Part shown: in pieces, positions 30,160 to 37,100 of the stretch
Layout of the letters: the number at the start of each line of letters is the position of its first letter
Position numbering within the stretch: the stretch's first letter is position 1
From: Candidatus Stahliibacteriota bacterium
Lineage (GTDB): Bacteria > Hydrothermota > Tepidihabitantia > SM23-42
Assembly: GCA_030602565.1 (NCBI GenBank)
Contig: JAUVZL010000025.1
Location: forward strand, 1-37,100
Length of the DNA stretch: 37,100 nucleotides
Reading direction: 5' to 3'
Made by a program: the position numbers and the translations under genes
The notes under the pieces: generated by a model
Told to the model about the DNA's origin: nothing
Databases searched by the model: none
Seen by the model: the letters and a program-made list of their open reading frames with translations, nothing else

Positions 30160-31110
30160 CTATATCTTACTTCCATTTTTTAGATCTCTAATGACCATAT
30201 TGAGAACGGCAAACGATGCATTTGCTTCTGGCTCATCAATTTTATATTTTTCATTCAATTCTTTTATAGGATGCACTAAGTTCCTAAAATTTCTTAGCGA
30301 ATGACTAAACTCTTTAATTCCTTTCGTGATAAGACCCGCAGATGTTGCACGATTTATTAACTTACAAAGATCAGGTTCGTCATTATTTTTATCATTGGGC
30401 AAGACTTTTTTAGCCACCAAAGAATCATAAAGCAAAGCTTCTATGGAACTACCGCATAGAATTATTGCTGCTTTATAGCATTTTAGATTACGACATCTTA
30501 TGATTTCATTGAAGTCTCTTTCTATGATCATTCGTAGTTGCTGATTTTGTACAAACGAGAAATCTGCAACTGGTTGAATCGTTTCATGAACTACTGAAGT
30601 AGAATCAATTAGCCCATTTTTATCTATATGTTCTGCTATTAATTTATTGATCCTCTGCAAATTTTTCCTGAAATAGTCCATCTTGGTTCTAAAATCACCT
30701 TCTATTGCATTATGCATATCATTCCTTTTTTTAATCCATGATTTCAACGTGGTACAATACACGGATGACCATGCAGATTCGGCACTAAAATCAAGTGATT
30801 TTTTATGAACGATACTTGGCAGTGGGGGTAGTTGTTGCACATTGTTTATTATTTTAAATAAACCGGGAGGTAATTTGATTGATCGCCATATTTCAGGCGT
30901 CAAGTTATCATCAATATATTTAATCAATGGTTCAGGGTTTTTCAATCGTTCTTTAACAGAACTCTTTAACTGATCTATCTCGTATTGAATTTTTTTGAGA
31001 GTATTAAAGAAATTCCCAAGGTCACTATTATGAGTCAAGAAAACAGCGGGACTGACTAAATTTTCAAGGTGTGTTTTTATTTCTTCGATTGTTTTTTGAA
31101 AATCATTCAT
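30160..31110 (-). CDS. HEPN-like accessory protein
   Basis: A 316-aa soluble helical protein. The N-terminal half is coiled-coil-like (KTIEEIKTHLENL, LKKIQYEIDQLKSSVKERL). The C-terminal ~120 residues contain YKAAIILCGSSIEALLYDSL followed by LRNFRNLVHPIKE, the arrangement of HEPN-type domains with an R..H pair in the last helices. HEPN proteins are often RNases in abortive-infection or toxin systems; catalytic activity here is unproven. GAGGAGGT precedes the ATG at a good distance and there is no promoter, so it is probably translated from a read-through mRNA starting upstream. Tail 7 ends about 25 bp before it. Confidence 0.65.
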   Translation of the reverse strand: MNDFQKTIEEIKTHLENLVSPAVFLTHNSDLGNFFNTLKKIQYEIDQLKSSVKERLKNPEPLIKYIDDNLTPEIWRSIKLPPGLFKIINNVQQLPPLPSIVHKKSLDFSAESAWSSVYCTTLKSWIKKRNDMHNAIEGDFRTKMDYFRKNLQRINKLIAEHIDKNGLIDSTSVVHETIQPVADFSFVQNQQLRMIIERDFNEIIRCRNLKCYKAAIILCGSSIEALLYDSLVAKKVLPNDKNNDEPDLCKLINRATSAGLITKGIKEFSHSLRNFRNLVHPIKELNEKYKIDEPEANASFAVLNMVIRDLKNGSKI

Positions 31111-31134
31111 TTTACCTCCTCGGACTGATTTATT

Positions 31135-31383
31135 CCTTCAATTATCTTCCTCTCCTCCTCCGTAATCCCATACAACTTATACACCAAATCATCAATTTCT
31201 CTATCCGTCTTTTCAACCCCGTTAGAAATTATTAAAACCAGCACGTCCACCTCTTTTAGGATGTGACTTCAAAAGCACAATAGATATTTCTAACGGGGTC
31301 GATCTGCCGCTGGATTTGGTTGTTTTTATTACCTTCAGCAATCTGAATTCGTTTATTCAACGTCAGTATAGCATCTACGTATT
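31135..31383 (-). pseudogene. Methylase 3'-end fragment, tail 7 (longest, interrupted)
   Basis: 31383-31300 reads KYVDAILTLNKRIQIAEGN followed by NQIQRQI, and 31215-31135 reads EKTDREIDDLVYKLYGIT...KIIEG. The two parts join in the intact gene (VDVMLDLNKKIQ...QIQRQIEKTDREID). An 84-bp element (31216-31299) sits exactly between QRQI and EKTD. The fragment starts about 30 bp after the stop codon of the pentapeptide gene. Confidence 0.85.
31216..31299. mobile_element. ACCCCGTTAG-ended element, 84 bp, inserted in tail 7
   Basis: Perfect 14-bp inverted ends ACCCCGTTAGAAAT and ATTTCTAACGGGGT. Comparison with the uninterrupted copies gives an empty site, so this is a real insertion and not just a local palindrome. 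The interior is non-coding. Confidence 0.75.
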
Positions 31384-31413
31384 TCAAAAAGCAAGCACCA
31401 TCTTTTGTCATGT

Positions 31414-33201
31414 TTAACGTCGGAAACGACGTCTTATTGCCAGAAGAAGTAATGCTAGAACTGCCAGACCTAAAATCTTCGCTATTACCAAAATCGCTGA
31501 GCCCCAAGTATTCACTGGTCTATATGGTTCCACCCCGCTGAGGAAAATGGAATTTACAACTGCTATAAAAGAATTAATCAGCGTGCAGATAGTTGTCCGC
31601 CATTGTGAGAAATTAAATTGTGGTAGTAACTTAAAGATTTCATCTGACTTTTCGAATCCGGCGAAAGCGAAAGAAAGTGCAGATACGAACAAGAAACCGA
31701 CGAACCATAAAAATGCGCGCCCCACACGTTCTCCATAATCACTAACTAACCAATAAAGAAAGTGAAGTACTTCGATGAGCAAACCCATGGGCTTTCTCCT
31801 TCTTGCATCCATTTCAAGAAGATAGAACTCACCAGCATCTGGATAGTATCCACTTGTTTCATAAATCAGCTTTATCTGCTTATAACATCGTTCAATTTCC
31901 TCTTCTTTATTCTCAGTTTTCTCAATAGGTTCAAAAATATCATTCCATTCTTTCTCCTGTAATTCATCACTTTTCCATTTTTTGTATTCTGGTCTATTAT
32001 ATATGTCATCGAGGATGAACTTTTTAGTCCCCCAGTTAACACGAATAAAATCTACCCTTGGTCGGATAACGTGGAGATTTGTCTGCCAGAAGGAAACTCT
32101 CGATATATCAATATCTTCTATCAAGATATGTCCGTTTTCCCAGAATCTTAAATCTCGCAGCAATATAATTGGTGATTCTTTGGTTACCTCACGATCCTCT
32201 TTATTATTCTGTTTTCGAATCTGTCGAAGTCTCAAGAACGATGATATTTCACACCGTGTATAATCCACCAGTTTCATAATCGCATTACTGAAATCCGCTT
32301 CCTGATGAAATTTTGCAGCGGTAAACGTGCATTTTTCAGTAATCGAAAAACCTTCAAAAATGGCTTTACCGCCAAAATTAGTAGCCATGAATGTTGCTTC
32401 ACAGTGAAATTTGGTATTCTTAAAGAATACATCACTCTCAAACTCCACTCTGTTAAAGTAGGCCTTACCGCTAAATTTTGCATTTTTGAAGGATGCTCTA
32501 TTAACAAATTTTGCTCCAATGAAAGAGGCTTCGTTGCTAAAATCCACATCCTGGAAAAGTCCTGGATCATTAAATTCTGCAGCGTAAAAATTTACATCAC
32601 GATCAAATTTCGCAGCCCAAAAATTCGCACATCCAAGAAATTTCGCTACGGCAAAAATTGCTTTATCATTGAATTCCGTATCAGTGAATTTAGCTTCGCC
32701 CACAAATTCTGCTCTTGAAAAATCCGTATTACTAACAAATTTAACATCCTCAAAGTCCGCTTCACCGCAAAATCTTGCGCTACTGAAATCCGTCTCTCTA
32801 CAAAACGTTGCGTTCTTGAAACCTGCAGTGCCACCAAAAATTGCTTTTGTGAATGATACCGAGAAATCAAGTTTAATCTTGGGTCTTTTTTTAGGTGAAA
32901 GTTCTGAAATGGGAGACCACATCTTTCGCCATTCCTTTACCTCCAAAATTGGAAAGATAAAACGTGCGCATACGAATTGAGATTTGTCCTTTGTTTTTGG
33001 AACTAACATTTTTGAGAATGATTGAATGAATTCTTTTACAATTATTTGTGCTTTCTTACTTCGTTCGTCGGGTTTGATGAATATTGGTTTATCCCTATCA
33101 TAGCCTTTTATCTTCCCAGTCTTAGTATGAAAGATACAACAGCCATCATCCTGATATGCAGATACTGGATGGGGGCAACCATCAATCTTACAAGAGCCCA
33201 T
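31414..33201 (-). CDS. Pentapeptide-repeat protein with zinc-finger-like N-terminus and two membrane helices
   Basis: A 595-aa protein. The first 25 residues hold C4, C9, C21/C22 and H25, a small zinc-finger-like cluster. Residues about 115-290 are about 35 pentapeptide units of the A(x)F type (for example TDFSSARFCGEADFEDVKF), which stack into a right-handed beta helix. After a linker come two hydrophobic segments (about 490-515 and 570-590) and a basic C-terminus RRRFRR. The protein is likely anchored in the inner membrane with the helix in the cytoplasm. Pentapeptide proteins occur in DNA-gyrase protection and in several defence settings; the role here is unknown. The start follows a consensus promoter by five bases. 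Confidence 0.82.
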   Translation of the reverse strand: MGSCKIDGCPHPVSAYQDDGCCIFHTKTGKIKGYDRDKPIFIKPDERSKKAQIIVKEFIQSFSKMLVPKTKDKSQFVCARFIFPILEVKEWRKMWSPISELSPKKRPKIKLDFSVSFTKAIFGGTAGFKNATFCRETDFSSARFCGEADFEDVKFVSNTDFSRAEFVGEAKFTDTEFNDKAIFAVAKFLGCANFWAAKFDRDVNFYAAEFNDPGLFQDVDFSNEASFIGAKFVNRASFKNAKFSGKAYFNRVEFESDVFFKNTKFHCEATFMATNFGGKAIFEGFSITEKCTFTAAKFHQEADFSNAIMKLVDYTRCEISSFLRLRQIRKQNNKEDREVTKESPIILLRDLRFWENGHILIEDIDISRVSFWQTNLHVIRPRVDFIRVNWGTKKFILDDIYNRPEYKKWKSDELQEKEWNDIFEPIEKTENKEEEIERCYKQIKLIYETSGYYPDAGEFYLLEMDARRRKPMGLLIEVLHFLYWLVSDYGERVGRAFLWFVGFLFVSALSFAFAGFEKSDEIFKLLPQFNFSQWRTTICTLINSFIAVVNSIFLSGVEPYRPVNTWGSAILVIAKILGLAVLALLLLAIRRRFRR

Positions 33202-33206
33202 GATTC

Positions 33207-33234
33207 ATTATATTGAATTAAAAGCACTGGTCAA
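33207..33234 (-). promoter_or_regulatory. Leaderless promoter of the pentapeptide gene
   Basis: Minus strand TTGACC (33234-33229) and TATAAT (33212-33207), 16-bp spacer; ATG at 33201 after five bases. Confidence 0.7.
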
Positions 33235-33358
33235 GAGAAAATAGTGAATGCGTCATAAGATCGTTACCGTGATGATTCACTTGCAAGTAAATTATCGAAA
33301 AAAGCAAGTTTTGACTTTAAAATAAGATGTGATATGAGCCGAAAGGAGATATCGAATA

Positions 33359-33430
33359 TTAATTGATTTGGATTGCCAGAACAGTTGCGATTATCGCAGC
33401 ATAAATCCCGACTATTTCTGCAACAGTCAT
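33359..33430 (-). CDS. Putative 23-aa membrane micropeptide
   Basis: The ATG at 33430 follows the TAA stop of the R-M gene with no gap. The GGAGG inside the last R-M codons is a good ribosome binding site, so translation would be coupled. The peptide, MTVAEIVGIYAAIIATVLA plus four residues, is one hydrophobic helix. It resembles the first residues of small membrane proteins and could be the remnant of a longer one. The rest of the interval 33202-33358 shows nothing else except the pentapeptide promoter. Confidence 0.4.
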   Translation of the reverse strand: MTVAEIVGIYAAIIATVLAIQIN

Positions 33431-36400
33431 TTATCCACCTCCTTCAATTATCTTCCTCTCCTTCTCCGTAATTCCATACAATTCATATACCAAATCATCA
33501 ATTTCTCTGTCCGTTTTTTCAATTTGCCGCTGAATTTGTACTTTTCTACTGCCTTTTGCAGACTGAATTTTTTTATTTAAATCCAGCATCACATCTACCA
33601 GTGCCACAAGATTGTCGTGGAGTTTTCTTTCGTTGGTGTTTGAGAAATTGATGGTTTTAATGGGAAGTTGCTTTATGTATTTGTTTTCATAAGAGTAAAA
33701 CCCACCTCGTAGAGCAGTAGAAATAGTTTTTAAGAATTTATCTATAAGTATCGAGTTCAAGACACCCAGGAAATATCTATAATTTTCCTTAACATCATTT
33801 CGGAACAAAAGACCATACGCACCTGATACACCGGCACTGAAGATGAAATCCCCGACATCATCGAAAGCAAATGAACCGGTAAAAGCGTTAAAAGGAGTGA
33901 GTATTTTTTTCTTATCTAGTAGTCTCATGTTCTGCGGTCTACTATACGACCACCAAATCTTTCTAAATCGTCCTTTTTCCCTATCAAGAAGGATCCTCTT
34001 GTTGGTTTTGTTAGACAAGTATTCATACGCTAAGGGAAATGAGATTTTCAGGGTTTTTTCTGGGATCAATATCCCATACTTATCGTAAGGGTAAAGTATA
34101 TATTCATCACTTCGCTTAATATAATATCGCCGGATATTCTTACCTTTTACATAAGGTTTTAGAATACCTTTTTCTATTTTTATATTCTCATCAATTGAAG
34201 ATGAATAACATATACATCTTTTATTACGTTGTTGGAGCAGTCGTAAGATAAATACAGGATCTGCGCCTGACTTTGGGCCTTGGAAGATGTTTGTTGTGAT
34301 ATTGCCTAACTCGGGCTTATCTTTTCTCACTTTGATTAAAAACGCGTCGAATTCAGGGGTGACAAATACCCAATTCCTGGAGTGGATTTTCTTGCTGTTT
34401 ATGTTGAAGTACTTAATTCCATCAGTTACAGCATCTTCTAGATCAGCAACTTCATTCTTGAATTCATAGTACTGGAAACCAGTCTGTTTTTTCCCGGATA
34501 GAAATAAAAGACATGTGTAAGTTGTCGCATGCTCAAAGACCTGGTTGATGCCAAAGTTTAGTACCTTAACGATATTTTTGTGTTCTGATATCATACTGCG
34601 AATGTGCTCACCATACTTGGAGTTGAAAAACTTGTGTGGGCAGATATACCCCATCAGCCCATTTTCGGACAGTAATGCCAGCGCTTTTTCAATAAATATG
34701 ACATATATGTCGACACTATGAGCAGAAGACGAGTAATATGTGTCTTTTAAGTAATTTACTTCCTTCGGTTGGAATTCTTGAAGTTTTTGAATTTTGATAT
34801 ACGGAGGATTTCCGATAACCACATCAAATCCACCTTCTTCAACCATTATCTTCCTGAATGCATCTTTCCAGTTGAAGGCTTTTACTTTGTACCAGTCATC
34901 GCCAAAGTATTTTTTGAGTTCCAGGGTGTCGCCTGAGATTAATGAATTGCCGCAGCGGATGTTCTTATCGAGCATGGGCAGGATATTGCGTCCCGGGATG
35001 ATGCCGAATTCACCTTCGAGCATTTTGAGCATTAATGACAGTTTTGTGACTTCCACTGCCTGTTCGTCTATGTCCACGCCAAAGATATGTTCTTGCAGAA
35101 TTTTGCTTTTTTCTTCGATGGTTAAGACCGGTTCAATATCCCCGTCTGGCAACGAGAGGACTCGTTGCACTCCAGAGTTTTCACCCTCACCCTTACCCTC
35201 TCCCGTTAAGGGAGAGGGAATATGGGGGGAGCCTCCCTCCTTCAAGGGGGAGGAATTTTGTGGGTTGTGCTCTCCCGTCAAGGGAGGGGAATTGATAGAA
35301 GTGGACTTTCCCTGCAAGTGGGAGGAATGACGAGAACGAGTGGATTTCTTTTTCTTCTGAGAACGATAAAATCTAAGCATTTCTTCGTATGCCCTGATGA
35401 GAAAGCTACCTGAACCGCAGGCCGGGTCTAAAATGCGCAGTTTTTTAGTCTTGGATGAGATTCCTCGCTTCGTTCGGAATGACAGGAAGCGATTAGCTGG
35501 TAATTCCTTCAGCAATTTGCCAACAGTATTCTTCACAATATAATCAACAATATATTCTGGTGTATAATATACACCACCTGCTTTTCGTACATCTGGTTTT
35601 AACTCATATTTTACCTGATGGTCAGTCAATCTAATAGTATAACCAAGATACTGTTCATACATATTACCCAAGACTTCTAATGGGATAACGTCAAACTGAT
35701 AAGGATTATATGTATCCATGATAATATCTTTCATTACTTTAAAATCGATTGCCAAATTTGTTTCCCAATCCTGGGGTCTGAAAAGGTCACTATCAAAAAT
35801 AATGTTATAGTGTTTGAATTCTTCTCCGAGGAAAACCATTGTATTCGTACCAACGGTTTCAGTTCTTTCCGCAAATAATTCTCTCAAAGGACGTCTGTGA
35901 ATAAGTTTTCGGTCTTCGCACGAACGCATGAACATGATGCGGTCTATTATCCGCTGGGTGATTTCTTTAAGATAATCAGCGCCCCCACCCACTGAAACAA
36001 GTTCCCCTCGCCTGCGCTCGGGACAGGCAGGGCAGGCTTTTTCCTCCCCCACTCGTGGGGGGAGGGAAGGAGGGGGGGAATGGAACAAATTTGGATTGTT
36101 CTTGAAAATATCTTTTGCCAGTTTCTCACGCCAACCTTTGAGATCATCAAGGATTGCCTTGTCAACCGGCAACCTGTCCTTGGGTTTTTTAAGGAGCAAT
36201 TTATCTAATTCACCATTAAGAACCGACTCTTTAGACAAAAGCCAGATTTTATCAAATTTTAAAAGATATTCTTTCCAATCCAAATCGAGTTTGAGCCCTT
36301 TTAAAGGATTTCTTGCATCAGGTTTAATCGTAACATCAAAAAGTTTTAGTCCCTCAAAATCCGTCAGCAAGACGAATGGCACACTTTTGTGATTATAACC

Positions 36401-36709
36401 ATAGCCAACCGCCTGTTTTATGTGTTTATCAAGATCAGCCCTGGGTGGTTTGACTTCTATGAATAGCTTGGTTTGTCCTTGGATTTTAAGACCATAATCA
36501 ACCCTACCACGGGAAATTCTTTCTTCAGGGCTTACTTCATCCCGGTCAGAAACGCTCCATCCCAAGACATTCTTTAGAAAAGGTTGTATAAAACCAGTCT
36601 TGGTCGCCTCTTCATTGTAGTCATTGATTCGACCAGCCCGGTTTTCTTTTTCGAATTTTTCTATTAATTTAGTCAGATTTTCTTTTGCCTTATGTTTACC
36701 TAATTTCAT
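33431..36709 (-). CDS. Eco57I/type IIG-like restriction-modification enzyme
   Basis: A 1092-aa single-chain enzyme. The N-terminal nuclease part has a PD-(D/E)xK pattern, VDYGLKIQGQTKLFIEVK (D71, E85, K87). The adenine methylase has motif I DPACGSGSF (about 427-435) and motif IV NPPY (about 632-636). The C-terminal ~350 residues form a TaqI-like target-recognition part ending DREIDDLVYELYGIT. It should methylate an adenine and cut DNA at or near its site. Three in-frame inserts, at about residues 208-241, 405-422 and 455-520, are made of intergenic palindromic repeats, and the first and third are rich in P, G, S and K. They may be tolerated linkers or may impair activity. A promoter lies 15 bp upstream. 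Its 3' end is the source-like copy for all the tails in the island. Confidence 0.85.
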   Translation of the reverse strand: MKLGKHKAKENLTKLIEKFEKENRAGRINDYNEEATKTGFIQPFLKNVLGWSVSDRDEVSPEERISRGRVDYGLKIQGQTKLFIEVKPPRADLDKHIKQAVGYGYNHKSVPFVLLTDFEGLKLFDVTIKPDARNPLKGLKLDLDWKEYLLKFDKIWLLSKESVLNGELDKLLLKKPKDRLPVDKAILDDLKGWREKLAKDIFKNNPNLFHSPPPSLPPRVGEEKACPACPERRRGELVSVGGGADYLKEITQRIIDRIMFMRSCEDRKLIHRRPLRELFAERTETVGTNTMVFLGEEFKHYNIIFDSDLFRPQDWETNLAIDFKVMKDIIMDTYNPYQFDVIPLEVLGNMYEQYLGYTIRLTDHQVKYELKPDVRKAGGVYYTPEYIVDYIVKNTVGKLLKELPANRFLSFRTKRGISSKTKKLRILDPACGSGSFLIRAYEEMLRFYRSQKKKKSTRSRHSSHLQGKSTSINSPPLTGEHNPQNSSPLKEGGSPHIPSPLTGEGKGEGENSGVQRVLSLPDGDIEPVLTIEEKSKILQEHIFGVDIDEQAVEVTKLSLMLKMLEGEFGIIPGRNILPMLDKNIRCGNSLISGDTLELKKYFGDDWYKVKAFNWKDAFRKIMVEEGGFDVVIGNPPYIKIQKLQEFQPKEVNYLKDTYYSSSAHSVDIYVIFIEKALALLSENGLMGYICPHKFFNSKYGEHIRSMISEHKNIVKVLNFGINQVFEHATTYTCLLFLSGKKQTGFQYYEFKNEVADLEDAVTDGIKYFNINSKKIHSRNWVFVTPEFDAFLIKVRKDKPELGNITTNIFQGPKSGADPVFILRLLQQRNKRCICYSSSIDENIKIEKGILKPYVKGKNIRRYYIKRSDEYILYPYDKYGILIPEKTLKISFPLAYEYLSNKTNKRILLDREKGRFRKIWWSYSRPQNMRLLDKKKILTPFNAFTGSFAFDDVGDFIFSAGVSGAYGLLFRNDVKENYRYFLGVLNSILIDKFLKTISTALRGGFYSYENKYIKQLPIKTINFSNTNERKLHDNLVALVDVMLDLNKKIQSAKGSRKVQIQRQIEKTDREIDDLVYELYGITEKERKIIEGGG
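35155..35345. repeat. Palindromic repeats inserted in frame in the R-M gene (insert 3)
   Basis: Contains CTCTCCCGTTAAGGGAGAG, CCTCCCTCCTTCAAGGGGGAGG and CTCCCGTCAAGGGAG-type hairpins one after another. They encode PSPLTGEGKGEGE, SSPLKEGG and SPPLTGE, between the DPACGSG motif region and the next conserved methylase block. The same hairpin type occurs outside genes at 37030-37065. Confidence 0.7.
35444..35498. repeat. Palindromic repeat in frame in the R-M gene (insert 2)
   Basis: Encodes FLSFRTKRGISSKTKK just before LRILDPACGSG. The DNA contains ATTCC/GGAAT arms and the phrase GGAATGAC also found in intergenic repeats at 20051 and 36950. In relatives this position is a short linker. Confidence 0.6.
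35990..36085. repeat. Palindromic repeats in frame in the R-M gene (insert 1)
   Basis: Encodes SPPPSLPPRVGEEKACPACP and ERRRGELVSVGGG. The DNA shows CCCCCACTCGTGGGGG and CCTGCCCTGCC-type arms. It lies between the nuclease and methylase domains, where a linker would tolerate extra residues. Confidence 0.65.
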
Positions 36710-36724
36710 TTTTTGCCTGATTAG

Positions 36725-36752
36725 ATTCTAATTAGCGTCGCATGAAAGTCAA
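36725..36752 (-). promoter_or_regulatory. Promoter of the R-M gene
   Basis: Minus strand TTGACT (36752-36747) and TAGAAT (36730-36725), 16-bp spacer; ATG at 36709 after 15 bases with a weak CAGG ribosome binding site. Confidence 0.6.
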
Positions 36753-36763
36753 GGTATATTTCC

Positions 36764-37100
36764 GAGCCTGTTGAAAAAATACAGGCTCGATGATTGTAGC
36801 GGTCGCATTTATGCGACTCTGTCATTGCGATCCGCCTTAGGCGGAGAAGCAATCTCAAACGTCCCTTCTTCTTCTTGTTATTTTATTGTGCGGCAATTTA
36901 TCTTCCCCTGCATTTTAATCTCACCATTAAACTCCGTCATTCCGAGAATTACCGGAATGACCAGAAACTTGGACACATCTTTGATAGCAAATTTGAACTG
37001 CATCAACATCAATCCAAACCCATCATACTTCCCCTCCCTTGACGGGAGGGGGTAAGGGGGAGGGTGATTTTTTTCATAATTTAATACACCCCTCACCTTT
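36764..37100. repeat. Repeat-rich intergenic end of the island
   Basis: No gene is supported here. In order: hairpin GAGCCTGT/ACAGGCTC (36764-36788); a GTAG-led REP hairpin (36796-36817); the second copy of the CCGCCTTAGGCGG repeat (36821-36856); hairpin CATTCCG/CGGAATG (about 36939-36961); and a CCCTCCCTTGACGGGAGGG palindrome (about 37031-37050) like those inserted in the R-M gene. Open frames through this stretch are made of repeats. Confidence 0.6.

Noticed and set aside
31256-31507. 83-codon frame presented as a small gene
   Set aside because: Its middle is methylase tail 7 and its start lies inside the pentapeptide gene in another frame; its end is inside the inserted 84-bp element. It is better described as a gene fragment.
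36771-37096. Open frames on both strands at the right edge
   Set aside because: They run through several palindromic repeats and have no ribosome binding site or recognisable product.
19595-37100. Integrase or recombinase that could drive the array
   Set aside because: I looked for tyrosine or serine recombinase motifs in every plausible frame and found none; the only transposase is the RAYT, which acts on REP hairpins. The driver, if any, is outside the window.
1-37100. tRNA or rRNA genes as integration targets
   Set aside because: No cloverleaf-like sequence with a TTCGA-type T-loop in proper context was found; the TTCGAG repeats at 21831, 22015 and 23778 belong to palindromic elements.

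Overview
The window looks like a chromosomal segment of an uncultured anaerobic Gram-negative bacterium. Support comes from a Rnf ion-translocating ferredoxin:NAD oxidoreductase operon, an LpxH-like lipid A phosphoesterase, a BamA-type outer-membrane barrel protein and nucleotide-sugar metabolism. The mix of HEAT proteins, GND-repeat secreted proteins and abundant small palindromic repeats recalls the FCB / candidate WOR-3 lineages; that placement is inference, because no rRNA is present.

Left half (1-19600), ordinary chromosome. It holds a nucleotide-sugar dehydrogenase; a HEAT protein, a GAF-GAF-GGDEF diguanylate cyclase and a patatin-like lipase; a divergent LpxH-like hydrolase; a 925-aa peptidase/propeller/barrel outer-membrane protein; a secreted GND-repeat protein followed by a secreted HEAT protein; a PhzF-like protein; an HD-GYP protein; and rnfCDGEA. 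RnfG carries two FMN domains, and rnfB does not follow rnfA. Most of these genes have a sigma70-like promoter with a 16-bp (once 17-bp) spacer placed so that transcription should begin at or next to the start codon, so leaderless mRNA appears to be the rule. Two annotated-looking starts had to be corrected because they lie inside promoter boxes.

Right half (19600-37100), an accessory/defence island read entirely on the minus strand. At its upstream end is a full-length Eco57I/type IIG-like restriction-modification gene (33431-36709). Downstream of it, accessory units follow one another: a pentapeptide-repeat membrane protein, a HEPN-like protein, a TPR membrane protein, a three-gene PIN toxin operon, a SAP/MuF-like protein, a second HEPN-like protein with a small ORF, a DUF2442/DUF4160 pair, and an XRE-ImmA/PIN pair. 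After almost every unit, within 0-40 bp of the last stop codon, there is a diverged fragment of the 3' end of the R-M gene (coding for variants of DREIDDLVYELYGIT...IEG). I see eight such tails outside the intact gene, all in the same orientation. This looks like a tandem array of cargo units, each closed by a copy of a methylase 3' end, and it is the main candidate for an undescribed system.

The island is also heavily colonised by small palindromic elements: GTAG-type REP/BIME hairpins with their RAYT transposase, a family of roughly 35-102 bp elements with ACCCCGT termini, and elements that interrupt the methylase tails. The R-M gene itself contains three in-frame insertions of such repeats. 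Two orphan promoter-plus-hairpin units may be small RNAs. All base counts and motif positions were read by eye; no search or alignment was run.
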